From Streptomyces anulatus (GTDB lineage Bacteria; Actinomycetota; Actinomycetes; Streptomycetales; Streptomycetaceae), in the NCBI RefSeq assembly GCF_000721175.1, contig NZ_JOEZ01000021.1, positions 189,920 through 253,919 on the forward strand: 64,000 bases of DNA. The letters run 5' to 3'. Both the position numbers and the translations under genes were made by a program. How positions within the stretch are numbered: the first letter of the stretch is position 1; the number at the start of each line of letters is the position of its first letter. Below are positions 45,412 to 53,481 of the stretch, piece by piece. Under the pieces are notes generated by a model. That model was not told where the DNA came from. It was given only the letters and a program-made list of their open reading frames with translations, and searched no databases.

Positions 45412-45732
45412 TCAGGCACTGCGGGGGGTGGCGGAAAGGGGTTCTGCGTCGAACAGCTCGTGGTCCCGCTGATCGAGATTGACGAAGATCATGCCGTACC
45501 TGACGGCGCAGCGGACCGGCTGCGGCGCCCCACGGGGCCGGCGGAGACAGCGATAGGCGCGGACGTCCTCGTCCTCTTCCATCACCACGACGATCGGCTC
45601 TCCGAACAGGGTGACCATCAACGAGTCGCCACGGCGGGGGAGGGCCGTGAGCAGATCGATGAAATGCCACCCTGAGCGATAGGCGGTTGCCATCTCGCGC
45701 CGGAAGGTGCGGTCGTCCGGCGGGGTGGTCAT
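45412..45732 (-). CDS. Rieske-like protein lacking cluster ligands
   Basis: A 106-residue protein that follows the N-terminal pattern of Rieske oxygenases: SGWHFIDLLTALPRRGDSLMVTLFGEPIVVVMEEDEDVRAYR, then CLRRPRGAP where CxHRG is expected and, later, YGMIFVNLDQ where family members have GFVFVNLDP. The His of the first ligand pair is absent and the CPYHGW block is deleted. It is unlikely to bind a 2Fe-2S cluster. Its ATG overlaps the stop of the repeat-peptide gene (ATGA), so the two are coupled. Role unknown; it may bind or modify the peptide. Confidence 0.65.
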   Translation of the reverse strand: MTTPPDDRTFRREMATAYRSGWHFIDLLTALPRRGDSLMVTLFGEPIVVVMEEDEDVRAYRCLRRPRGAPQPVRCAVRYGMIFVNLDQRDHELFDAEPLSATPRSA

Positions 45733-45968
45733 GCGACCGTGCGGGCCGGAGCGACCCAACCGATGTCGCCTGGGACCGCGGCGGGCGCGATCCAACCGAT
45801 GTCACCGGGGGCCGCGGCGGGCGCGACCCAGCCGATGTCGCCGGGTGCTGCAGCCTGAACAGCCTTCTGCTCGCCGCTGCCGCCCGTGACGCCGACGCCC
45901 GTCAGCCCGAGTCCAAGGGCCGCGACGAACGAGGCGGCAAGCGCCGAGCGAAGCATTCGCTTGTACAT
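45729..45968 (-). CDS. Secreted peptide with three APGDIGW repeats
   Basis: A 79-residue precursor-like protein. Residues 1-8 are basic (MYKRMLRS), followed by a hydrophobic signal (ALAASFVAALGLGLTGVGV) and a short GSGEQKAVQ linker. Three 12-residue repeats then follow: AAAPGDIGWVAP, AAAPGDIGWIAP and AAVPGDIGWVAP, ending RTVA. In DNA the repeat is 36 bp. There are no cysteines, so it is not a lanthipeptide. I do not recognise the family. It is coupled to a Rieske-like gene and divergent from an HTH regulator with a palindrome. It could be an exported signal, a surface peptide, or a multi-core RiPP precursor; no maturase or protease is adjacent. Confidence 0.75.
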   Translation of the reverse strand: MYKRMLRSALAASFVAALGLGLTGVGVTGGSGEQKAVQAAAPGDIGWVAPAAAPGDIGWIAPAAVPGDIGWVAPARTVA

Positions 45969-46061
45969 AGTCGGCTTCGTCCTCACTTGTGGATTCTTCT
46001 CCCCCGCACCTAAGACGATGTCCCACCTGGGCACGCGAACACCACTGGGTCGATGCATCAT

Positions 46062-46081
46062 GTTCCTGAATGTTCAGGAAC
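46062..46081 (+). promoter_or_regulatory. Perfect palindrome before the regulator gene
   Basis: GTTCCTGAA-TG-TTCAGGAAC, 9-bp perfect arms, 16 bp upstream of the regulator start and 94 bp upstream of the repeat-peptide start. A likely operator for the adjacent HTH protein. Confidence 0.65.
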
Positions 46082-46096
46082 CTGGGGGGTGGAGAA

Positions 46097-47080
46097 ATGA
46101 CCACAAGCAGCATAAAGACGACACATCCTCACGGGATCACCGAACTATGCGAAGCAGGGGGGCGTCTTTACGCCACCGCGCTCCGGTCCGGCCGTATCGC
46201 CCGATCCGAGCTGGAACCCGCTCCGTGCCTGATGGAATTCGCCCTGCTCCATCCCGACCCGGACGACCCGGGCTGGCTCCGGCCGGTGCCGCCGTCAGCG
46301 GCGTTGGCCCAGCACCTGCATCCCATAGAACGCGAGATCCAGGAACGCCGACGGCATTCGGTGGAACTGACCGAGTCCTTCGAGCCTTTCATGGACATCA
46401 GCGCCCAGGGCCCGCCCATGACCCATGCCATCACCGTGCTGGAGGGCGTCAACCGGATCAACGCCGCGCTCGACCTCGCGACCACGGAATGCCGGGCCGA
46501 GGTGCTCACCGTCCAGCCGGGCGGCGGACGGAACGAGGACCAGCTCAGCAAGTCGCTGGAGCGCGGGCTGTCCGTCGTCCACCGCGGGGTGCGCATCCGC
46601 ACCCTCTATCAGCACACGGTGCGCCACAGCCCCAGCACCCTGGCCTACGCCGAGCGCATCGCCAACGACAACGTGGAGATCCGGACACTCGAGGAACTCA
46701 TAGAGCGCCTGATCGTCTTCGACCGCACGGTCGCCTTCATCCCCGCCCAGGACGACCGCCAGGTCGCCCTCGAACTACGCCACCCCGGCCTCGTCGAATA
46801 CCTCGTCAAGGTCTTCGAACAACTCTGGACCCGTGCCGCGCCTCTCCTCGAAGAGGTCAAGTACGACCCGATGCCCCAGGGAATCAGCGGCGTGCAGCGT
46901 TCCATCGCCCAACTTCTCGTCGAGGGGCATGTCGACGATTCCATCGCCCGCCGACTCGGCATGAACGTCCGGACCTGCCGCGCCCACGTGGCCAAACTCT
47001 CCGCCGCCCTGGGCAGCAGCAGTCGCGCCCAACTCGGCTATCTGATCGCGCGTTCAGGAATCCTGGACCAGAGCTCCTGA
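46097..47080 (+). CDS. TrmB/LuxR-like helix-turn-helix regulator
   Basis: A 327-residue protein. The central part (MTHAITVLEGVNRINAALDLATTECRAEVLTVQPGG, GLSVVHRGVRIRTLYQHTVRHSPSTLAYAERI and IVFDRTVAFIPAQDD) is the effector-binding fold seen in Streptomyces TrmB-like LuxR regulators. The C-terminal HTH is QRSIAQLLVEGHVDDSIARRLGMNVRTCRAHVAKLSAALGSSSRAQ. ATG at 46097 after GGAGAA. Divergent from the repeat-peptide pair, with a perfect palindrome between; probably controls it. Confidence 0.8.
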   Translation: MTTSSIKTTHPHGITELCEAGGRLYATALRSGRIARSELEPAPCLMEFALLHPDPDDPGWLRPVPPSAALAQHLHPIEREIQERRRHSVELTESFEPFMDISAQGPPMTHAITVLEGVNRINAALDLATTECRAEVLTVQPGGGRNEDQLSKSLERGLSVVHRGVRIRTLYQHTVRHSPSTLAYAERIANDNVEIRTLEELIERLIVFDRTVAFIPAQDDRQVALELRHPGLVEYLVKVFEQLWTRAAPLLEEVKYDPMPQGISGVQRSIAQLLVEGHVDDSIARRLGMNVRTCRAHVAKLSAALGSSSRAQLGYLIARSGILDQSS

Positions 47081-47311
47081 GCCTCTCCCGGCCACCGCTC
47101 TCCCCCTCCTCGCCCATCCCCTGGCAGGGACACGGCCGCACAAGGGGGAGAGCGCGGCCGCGCGGGCACATCGAGACGGACCGCAGCGGCGCATGACCGG
47201 GTGAGCGGTGAACTCCTGACCGCCCCCGCCCCCTGAGAGGATCTGGTACGTCAGTCCTGACCGACCTGACGGCGAACTCCCTCCGCGCGACCGAAGGACC
47301 ACGAAGCCCCG

Positions 47312-47836
47312 ATGACCGACACCACCCCCATACCCGCCGCCGTCGAGGACGACCACCACGGGGACATCCTGGTCGAACTCACCGGTGAGCACGGCGAGAT
47401 GCTCGTCGTGAGCGGCGAGGGCATCCCCCGCGTCGTCCTCACCCGCGCCCCCGGCGCGGAGGTGGACGACCACATCGTCATCGGCACCCGCGACCCCCGC
47501 CGGCTCACGCTCACCGTGGACGGCCGGGAGGCGACGATCGTGCCCGGGAAGGGGAAGCTCCGCCGCCGCTCCTACCGGGTCGACGTCCGCTGCGCGGGTG
47601 CGTCCTACCGGCTCGTGCCCGACTCGGTCCCGAGCAGCCGGCTGACCCGCGACGGCAGGCACATCGGGGACTTCTCCTCGGACGGCGACCGGCGGGTGCT
47701 CGCCGAATGGCGGGACGGGGCCACGGTCGAGCCGGCCGACGCGGCGATCGGCTACGCCCTGGCCGCCGCGTTCGGCACCGGCGGCCAGCCGATGTGGATG
47801 ATGGCGGTCGACGCGATCAGCGCCGCCCTGCCGTAG
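47312..47836 (+). CDS. Conserved hypothetical protein
   Basis: A 174-residue protein of unknown function. Beta-rich: HGDILVELTGEHGEMLVVSGEGIPRVVLTRAP, RRLTLTVDGREATIVPGKGKLRRRSYRVDVRCAGASYRLVP. A C-terminal helical segment follows (AAIGYALAAAFGTGGQPMWMMAVDAIS). No signal peptide. It ends at a perfect 24-bp terminator shared with hspR. Confidence 0.75.
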   Translation: MTDTTPIPAAVEDDHHGDILVELTGEHGEMLVVSGEGIPRVVLTRAPGAEVDDHIVIGTRDPRRLTLTVDGREATIVPGKGKLRRRSYRVDVRCAGASYRLVPDSVPSSRLTRDGRHIGDFSSDGDRRVLAEWRDGATVEPADAAIGYALAAAFGTGGQPMWMMAVDAISAALP

Positions 47837-47846
47837 GCCGGAGCGA

Positions 47847-47900
47847 TACGCCGACGGGGCCGGGAGAGCGAGTGAACGCTCTCCCGGCCCCGTCGGCGTA
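47847..47900. terminator. Perfect 24-bp bidirectional terminator
   Basis: Arms 47847-47870 and 47877-47900 are perfectly complementary with a 6-base loop, ending the hspR operon and the convergent gene. Confidence 0.9.
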
Positions 47901-47909
47901 CAAAGGGCC

Positions 47910-48356
47910 CTAAGGCCGCTTCGGCTTCGGCCGCCAGACCACCAGCGCGCCGGTCTGCTGCACGTCCTGGTACGGCACCAGGTCCCGGCGGTACGAGGCG
48001 TGCACCTGGGCCTCCCGCTGCTGCATGGCGACCGCCGCGCCGTCCACCGCCGCCGAGAGCTCGGCGACGCGCTGCTGGAGCGCGGCCACCTGGTTCTCCA
48101 GCTCGATGATCCGCTTGATGCCCGCGAGGTTGATGCCCTCGTCCTGCGACAGCTGCTGCACGGTGCGCAGCAGCTCGATGTCGCGGGCCGAGTAGCGCCG
48201 GCCGCGCCCGGCCGTACGGTCCGGGGAGACCAGGCCGAGACGGTCGTACTGGCGCAGTGTCTGCGGATGGAGGCCCGAGAGCTGGGCCGCGATCGAGATC
48301 ACGTACACGGGTGTCTCATCGGTCAGCTGGTACGGATTGCGTCGACGGCCGTCCAT
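47910..48356 (-). CDS. hspR: Heat-shock repressor HspR (MerR family)
   Basis: A 148-residue MerR-type repressor: PVYVISIAAQLSGLHPQTLRQYDRLGLVSPDRTAGRGRRYSARDIELL, then a coiled coil (ELENQVAALQQRVAELSAAV). HspR binds HAIR sites with DnaK as co-repressor. Last gene of dnaK-grpE-dnaJ-hspR; the ATG is 1 bp after the dnaJ stop region on the same strand. Confidence 0.97.
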   Translation of the reverse strand: MDGRRRNPYQLTDETPVYVISIAAQLSGLHPQTLRQYDRLGLVSPDRTAGRGRRYSARDIELLRTVQQLSQDEGINLAGIKRIIELENQVAALQQRVAELSAAVDGAAVAMQQREAQVHASYRRDLVPYQDVQQTGALVVWRPKPKRP

Positions 48357-48357
48357 C

Positions 48358-49548
48358 TCAAGCTCCCTTCGCGGCCTGGAACAGTTCCGCCCGCGGGTCC
48401 TCGTCCGCGGTCGCCTTCCGGTAGGCCTCCAGGGCGTCCCTGGCCTCCTGGCCCAGGTCCCTGGGGACCGCGACCTCCACGGTGACCAACAGGTCGCCGC
48501 GGGTGCCGTCCTTGCGCACCGCGCCCTTGCCCCGGGCGCGCATCGTACGCCCGTTGGGGGTGCCGGCGGGAAGCTTCAGGGTGACAGGGGGTCCCCCGAG
48601 GGTGGGTACCTTCACCTCGCCGCCGAGCGTCGCCTCCGGGTAGGTGACGGGCACGGTGACGGTGAGGTTGTCGCCCTTGCGGCCGAAGACCGGGTGGGCG
48701 CCGACGTGGACGACGACGTACAGGTCGCCGGCCGGACCGCCGCGTTCGCCCGCGCCGCCCTTGCCGCGCAGCCGGATCCGCTGGCCGTCGGAGACGCCCG
48801 CCGGGATCCTCACCTGCATGGTGCGCGCCGACTTCGCCCGGCCGCTGCCCTTGCAGACGTCGCAGGGGTCCTGAGCGATGAGGCCCCGGCCCTTGCAGTC
48901 CACACAGGGGTCGGTGAGCGAGAAGCCGCCGCCGCTGCCGCGCGAGACCTGGCCGGTGCCGACACAGGTCGGGCAGACCCTGGGGGTGCCGTTCTTGTCG
49001 CCGGTGCCGGAACACGCCTTGCAGGGCGCCTGGCTGGACATCCGCAGCGGGACCGTGGCCCCGTCGACCGCCTCGGTGAAGCTGAGCGTCACCTCGGACT
49101 CGATGTCCTGGCCGCGCTTCGGCTGGACGCGGGTGCCCGCGCCGCCGCGGTTGAACAGCCCGCCGAAGACGTCGCCGAGACCGCCCCCGCCGCCGAAGCC
49201 GCCGCCCGCACCGCCCTGTCCGCCGCCCGGGGCTCCCCCGCCGAAGAGGTCGCCCAGGTCGAAGTTGAAGTTGCCGCCCGCACCACCGGGGCCGGGCCGG
49301 AAGCCGCCGTTGCCGAATAGGGCGCGCGCCTCGTCGTACTCCTTGCGCTTCTTGGGGTCACCGAGGACGTCGTTCGCCTCGGAGATCTCCTTGAAGCGCT
49401 CCTCCGCCTTGACGTCACCCTTGTTGGCGTCCGGGTGGAACTCTCGGGCGAGCTTCCGGTACGCCTTCTTGACCTCGGCGTCGGTGGCGTCCTTGGGGAC
49501 GCCGAGGACCTTGTAGTAGTCCTTCTCGACGAAGTCCTTCGTGCTCAT
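48358..49548 (-). CDS. dnaJ: Chaperone DnaJ
   Basis: A 396-residue type I J-protein. J domain with YRKLAREFHPDANKGD (HPD), a Gly-rich segment, then four CxxCxGxG zinc motifs (CKACSGTG, CPTCVGTG, CVDCKGRG, CDVCKGSG). Stimulates DnaK ATPase. The J domain starts with KDFVEKDYYKVLGVPKDATDAEV, the form usual for the Streptomyces DnaJ1 of the hspR operon. Confidence 0.97.
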   Translation of the reverse strand: MSTKDFVEKDYYKVLGVPKDATDAEVKKAYRKLAREFHPDANKGDVKAEERFKEISEANDVLGDPKKRKEYDEARALFGNGGFRPGPGGAGGNFNFDLGDLFGGGAPGGGQGGAGGGFGGGGGLGDVFGGLFNRGGAGTRVQPKRGQDIESEVTLSFTEAVDGATVPLRMSSQAPCKACSGTGDKNGTPRVCPTCVGTGQVSRGSGGGFSLTDPCVDCKGRGLIAQDPCDVCKGSGRAKSARTMQVRIPAGVSDGQRIRLRGKGGAGERGGPAGDLYVVVHVGAHPVFGRKGDNLTVTVPVTYPEATLGGEVKVPTLGGPPVTLKLPAGTPNGRTMRARGKGAVRKDGTRGDLLVTVEVAVPRDLGQEARDALEAYRKATADEDPRAELFQAAKGA

Positions 49549-49644
49549 CGACGTCCCTCCTTCCGGACGATCGGCCGAGCGGCCGGCCCGTGGGCCGGCC
49601 GCCGGGCCGGTCGGTGTGCACCGTGGTGATCAGACGCGTTGCCG

Positions 49645-50295
49645 TCAGACCTCCTCGGTGCCACCGCTCTCCTCGTCGTCGGTCTTCTCTTCCTTGGCCG
49701 CGGTGGGCGTGGCGCCCGGCTGCGGCTCGGCGACGGCCACCCGCGCGGGGCGGATGGTGCGCTCGCCGATGCGATACCCCGGCTGCAGGATCGCCACGCA
49801 GGTCGTCTCGGTGACGTCCGGCGCGTAGCTGTGCATCAGGGCCTCGTGGATCGTCGGGTCGAAGGGCTCGCCCTCCTTGCCGAACTGCTGGAGGCCCAGC
49901 TTCGCGACGGTGGTCTCCAGCGATTCCGCGACCGACTTGAAGCCGCCGACCAGCTCGCCGTGTTCCCGCGCGCGGCCGACGTCGTCGAGCACGGGCAGGA
50001 GCTCGGACAGGAGGTTCGCGACGGCGATCTCCTTCACCGTGACCCGGTCCCGCTCGACGCGGCGACGGTAGTTCTGGTACTCGGCCTGGAGCCGCTGGAG
50101 GTCCGCGGTGCGCTCACCGAGCGCGGTGCGTACCTGGTCCAGCTGTGCGGTCAGACCGACGGTCGGGTCGGTGTCCCCGGCCGGGGCCGCCGCCTCCTCC
50201 TCGGAGGGTTCGGCAGCCTTCGGCTCGGCGTCATCAGGGGTGGCGCCGGAGGGGACGTCGGGCTTCTCCTCGAAGCCCGGAGTCTCCTCGGTCAC
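49645..50295 (-). CDS. grpE: Nucleotide exchange factor GrpE
   Basis: A 216-residue protein with an acidic N-terminal tail, a long coiled coil ([37 protein letters not shown]) and the GrpE C-terminal motif ([15 protein letters not shown] and [20 protein letters not shown]). It releases ADP from DnaK. Its start overlaps the dnaK stop (ATGA). Confidence 0.96.
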   Translation of the reverse strand: MTEETPGFEEKPDVPSGATPDDAEPKAAEPSEEEAAAPAGDTDPTVGLTAQLDQVRTALGERTADLQRLQAEYQNYRRRVERDRVTVKEIAVANLLSELLPVLDDVGRAREHGELVGGFKSVAESLETTVAKLGLQQFGKEGEPFDPTIHEALMHSYAPDVTETTCVAILQPGYRIGERTIRPARVAVAEPQPGATPTAAKEEKTDDEESGGTEEV

Positions 50296-52145
50296 GCCGC
50301 ACCGCCCTTGGTGTCCTTCTCGTCGTCCACGATCTCGGCGTCGACGACGTCGTCGTCGGCCTTGTTCTGGGCGCCGCCCGGGGCCTCGGCGCCGGGGGTC
50401 GCACCCTCGGCCTGGGCGTTGGCGTACATCGCCTGGCCCAGCTTCTGGGAGACGGCCGCGACCTTCTCGGTGGCCGTACGGATCTCGGCGGAGTCCTCGC
50501 CCTTGAGCTTCTCCTTCAGCTCGCCGACAGCGGTCTCCACCTCCGTCTTCACGTCCGCGGGGACCTTGTCCTCGTTGTCCTTGAGGAACTTCTCCGTCTG
50601 GTAGACGAGCTGCTCGCCCTGGTTGCGCGACTCGGCGGCCTCGCGGCGGGCGTGGTCCTCCTCCGCGTACTTCTCGGCCTCTTCGCGCATCCGGTTGACC
50701 TCGTCCTTCGGCAGCGAGGAGCCGCCGGTGACGGTCATCTTCTGCTCCTTGCCGGTGCCGAGGTCCTTGGCGGCGACGTGCATGATGCCGTTGGCGTCGA
50801 TGTCGAAGGCGACCTCGATCTGCGGCACACCGCGCGGGGCCGGCGGCAGACCGGTCAGCTCGAACATCCCGAGCTTCTTGTTGTACGCCGCGATCTCGCG
50901 CTCGCCCTGGTAGACCTGGATCTGCACGGACGGCTGGTTGTCCTCGGCCGTCGTGAAGATCTCGGAGCGCTTGGTCGGGATCGTGGTGTTGCGCTCGATG
51001 AGCTTGGTCATGATCCCTCCCTTGGTCTCGATGCCGAGGGACAGCGGAGTGACGTCGAGGAGCAGGACGTCCTTGACCTCGCCCTTGAGGACACCGGCCT
51101 GGAGCGAGGCGCCGATGGCGACGACCTCGTCCGGGTTCACACCCTTGTTGGCCTCCTGGCCGCCGGTCAGCTCCTTGACGAGCTCGGCGACAGCGGGCAT
51201 ACGGGTGGAGCCACCGACGAGAACGACGTGGTCGATCTCGGAGAGCTGGATGCCCGCGTCCTTGATGACGTTGTGGAACGGGGTCTTGCAGCGGTCCAGG
51301 AGGTCCGAGGTCAGCTGCTGGAACTGCGAGCGCGTGAGCTTCTCGTCCAGGTGCAGCGGGCCCTCGGCGGACGCCGTGATGTAGGGCAGGTTGATCGTGG
51401 TCTCGGTCGAGGACGAGAGCTCGATCTTCGCCTTCTCCGCGGCCTCGCGGAGACGCTGGAGAGCCATCTTGTCCTTGGACAGGTCCACGCCGTGCCCGTT
51501 GGCGAACTGCTTCACCAGGTAGTCGACGACGCGCTGGTCCCAGTCGTCACCACCGAGGTGGTTGTCACCGTTGGTGGCCTTCACCTCGACGACACCGTCG
51601 CCGATCTCCAGGAGGGACACGTCGAAGGTGCCGCCACCGAGGTCGAAGACGAGGATCGTCTGGTCGTCCTTGTCGAGGCCGTACGCCAGTGCGGCGGCGG
51701 TCGGCTCGTTGACGATGCGCAGGACGTTGAGGCCCGCGATCTCACCGGCCTCCTTCGTCGCCTGACGCTCGGAGTCGTTGAAGTACGCCGGGACGGTGAT
51801 GACCGCGTCGGTCACCTTCTCGCCCAGGTAGGACTCGGCGTCACGCTTCAGCTTCTGCAGGATGAAGGCGCTCATCTGCTGCGGGTTGAAGCTCTTGCCG
51901 TCCAGGTCGATCTTCCAGTCAGTGCCCATGTGGCGCTTGACGGAGCGGATGGTCCTGTCGACGTTGGTGACCGCCTGGCGCTTCGCGACCTCGCCGACGA
52001 GCACCTCGCCGTTCTTGGCGAAGGCGACGACGGACGGCGTGGTCCTGGCGCCTTCGGCGTTGGTGATGACGGTGGGCTCGCCGCCTTCGAGAACGCTGAC
52101 GACGGAGTTAGTCGTGCCCAGGTCGATGCCGACCGCACGTGCCAT
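50292..52145 (-). CDS. dnaK: Chaperone DnaK (Hsp70)
   Basis: A 617-residue Hsp70. [12 protein letters not shown] at the N-terminus (phosphate loop), [33 protein letters not shown], and the substrate domain from [17 protein letters not shown]. First gene of the heat-shock operon, under two HAIR sites. Confidence 0.98.
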   Translation of the reverse strand: MARAVGIDLGTTNSVVSVLEGGEPTVITNAEGARTTPSVVAFAKNGEVLVGEVAKRQAVTNVDRTIRSVKRHMGTDWKIDLDGKSFNPQQMSAFILQKLKRDAESYLGEKVTDAVITVPAYFNDSERQATKEAGEIAGLNVLRIVNEPTAAALAYGLDKDDQTILVFDLGGGTFDVSLLEIGDGVVEVKATNGDNHLGGDDWDQRVVDYLVKQFANGHGVDLSKDKMALQRLREAAEKAKIELSSSTETTINLPYITASAEGPLHLDEKLTRSQFQQLTSDLLDRCKTPFHNVIKDAGIQLSEIDHVVLVGGSTRMPAVAELVKELTGGQEANKGVNPDEVVAIGASLQAGVLKGEVKDVLLLDVTPLSLGIETKGGIMTKLIERNTTIPTKRSEIFTTAEDNQPSVQIQVYQGEREIAAYNKKLGMFELTGLPPAPRGVPQIEVAFDIDANGIMHVAAKDLGTGKEQKMTVTGGSSLPKDEVNRMREEAEKYAEEDHARREAAESRNQGEQLVYQTEKFLKDNEDKVPADVKTEVETAVGELKEKLKGEDSAEIRTATEKVAAVSQKLGQAMYANAQAEGATPGAEAPGGAQNKADDDVVDAEIVDDEKDTKGGAA

Positions 52146-52166
52146 TTCAATTCCTCCAACTGACTA

Positions 52167-52239
52167 CTTGAGTGGATCTGACTCAAGAATGCACGACGCC
52201 CGTCCAGGAGTCAACAGACCTGAGTCTCTTACGCTCAAC
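52167..52239 (-). promoter_or_regulatory. Two HAIR sites upstream of dnaK
   Basis: CTTGAGT-N7-ACTCAAG at 52167-52187 is a perfect HAIR. CCTGAGT-N7-GCTCAAC at 52219-52239 is a second copy with three mismatches. Starts are 52 bp apart, as expected for HspR control of this operon. Confidence 0.9.
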
Positions 52240-52459
52240 TTAAGTGCTCACATAGCGCACACCCGACCCTCGCCGGGCCGCCCTCGTCACCCCACCACCA
52301 CACCCGCGCACGCCACACCCCTCGCGCACCGCCCACCCCACCGTCTCACCGTGGGATCGTTCTGTCACAAAATGCCGTGAGACAGTCACAATCGTCATCG
52401 ACCGGCAGGTTTCACCGTGGATCGTCACACCACCGAACCTCGAACCCCGGGCGGGCGCG

Positions 52460-53386
52460 ATGCAGAACGCGAGGAAGCCGCGCGTACGGCGGAAGAACCG
52501 GAAGAGCTCGAAGCACTCGAAGAGCCAGAAGGGCCGGAAGAGCCTCAAGAACCAGCAGAAGAACCACGAGAACCGGCAAGCCCAGCAGCCTCGACCGACC
52601 CCGCCGCCCCAGCGACGCCTGGAGCCGTACGAGGCGAAGCCGCCCGTGCCGGAACCGGGCAGCCCGAAGCCGTACGCGCCGAAGCCCTACGCGCCGGAAC
52701 CGAGCAGCCCGCCCCCGTACCCGTACAGAACGGTGACCGGAACGGCCAGGAGTCACTTCCCCTCGCGCCCCGCGGCGCGTCTGGCCGGCCTCACCGACCG
52801 GGCCGGGTGGCTGGCGGACCGCTTCACCCCGCGCACGACGGCCGAACGGGCCCTGGACCTGATCCTCGGCCTCGCCCTGCTGATCCTGACCGCGCCCGCC
52901 GTCGCCGTGGCGGCCCTCGCCCTGGCCGCGCGGCGCACCCCGGGCGGCGCCTGGGACCGCCGGCCCAGGACCGGCCTGGGCGGCCGGGTCTTCGAACTGC
53001 GGACCCTGCGCACCCGGAGCTTCCGCCTGGACGTACTCTCCCGGCTCCCCCATGTCGTACGGGGCGAACTCGCGCTCGTCGGCCCCGCCCCCCTGCCCCC
53101 GGGCGACCCGCGCGCCGCGGGGCCGGGGGCCCGGAAGTGGCGGCAGGAGATGCGGCCGGGCCTGACCGGGCTGGCGCAGGTGCGCGCCCGCTCCGGCATG
53201 CCGTGGGACGACCCCGCCCTGCTGGACCAGCACTACGCAGAGCACCATGGAGTGGTGCTCAACCTGGCGATCCTCGCCGAAGCCGCACGCGATCCTCTGC
53301 GGACGCGGCTCCGGAAGGCCCGTCGCACGAAGGCACGCCTGAGCGACGCAGATCACCGACGACCCGGCTACAGCGCGGTGGAATAA
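52460..53386 (+). CDS. Degenerate bacterial sugar transferase (undecaprenyl-phosphate GT-like)
   Basis: A 308-residue protein. The first ~85 residues are Lys/Arg-rich then Pro-rich and disordered. The remainder aligns with bacterial sugar transferases: one membrane helix (ALDLILGLALLILTAPAVAVAAL), GRVFELRTLRT (where KFRSM is usual), RLPHVVRGELALVGPAPLPP (usual LPQLWNVLRGDMSLVGPRP) and RPGLTGLAQVRAR. The conserved Lys of KFRSM and the acidic DE before LP are missing, so catalysis is doubtful. Third codon positions are GC-rich in this frame from 52460 on; an overlapping Glu-rich frame to the left is not. Confidence 0.7.
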   Translation: MQNARKPRVRRKNRKSSKHSKSQKGRKSLKNQQKNHENRQAQQPRPTPPPQRRLEPYEAKPPVPEPGSPKPYAPKPYAPEPSSPPPYPYRTVTGTARSHFPSRPAARLAGLTDRAGWLADRFTPRTTAERALDLILGLALLILTAPAVAVAALALAARRTPGGAWDRRPRTGLGGRVFELRTLRTRSFRLDVLSRLPHVVRGELALVGPAPLPPGDPRAAGPGARKWRQEMRPGLTGLAQVRARSGMPWDDPALLDQHYAEHHGVVLNLAILAEAARDPLRTRLRKARRTKARLSDADHRRPGYSAVE

Positions 53387-53414
53387 GTGGATAGTGTCAG
53401 CACAGACTAATTAA

Positions 53415-53443
53415 GTTACTGCTTAGTAGTGGTGGGCAGTAAC
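53415..53443 (+). promoter_or_regulatory. Inverted repeat upstream of the EtfD-like gene
   Basis: GTTACTGC and GCAGTAAC are perfect 8-bp arms with a 13-bp spacer, 39 bp before the start. It resembles TetR-type operators of fatty-acid genes; no regulator gene is adjacent. Confidence 0.5.
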
Positions 53444-53481
53444 AACTGGATCCCGCTCTCGCAGGCCCGAGGAGCCCCGAA

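Noticed and set aside
45729..45968. Repeat peptide as a lanthipeptide precursor
   Set aside because: No cysteine and almost no Ser/Thr in the repeats, and no LanM/LanKC gene nearby.
50145..52163. 672-codon frame opposite dnaK
   Set aside because: Shadow of dnaK on the other strand.
52417..52700. Glu/Pro-rich reading frame overlapping the sugar-transferase N-terminus
   Set aside because: Its third codon positions are AT-richer than local genes; the Lys-rich frame has the expected GC bias and leads into the conserved domain.
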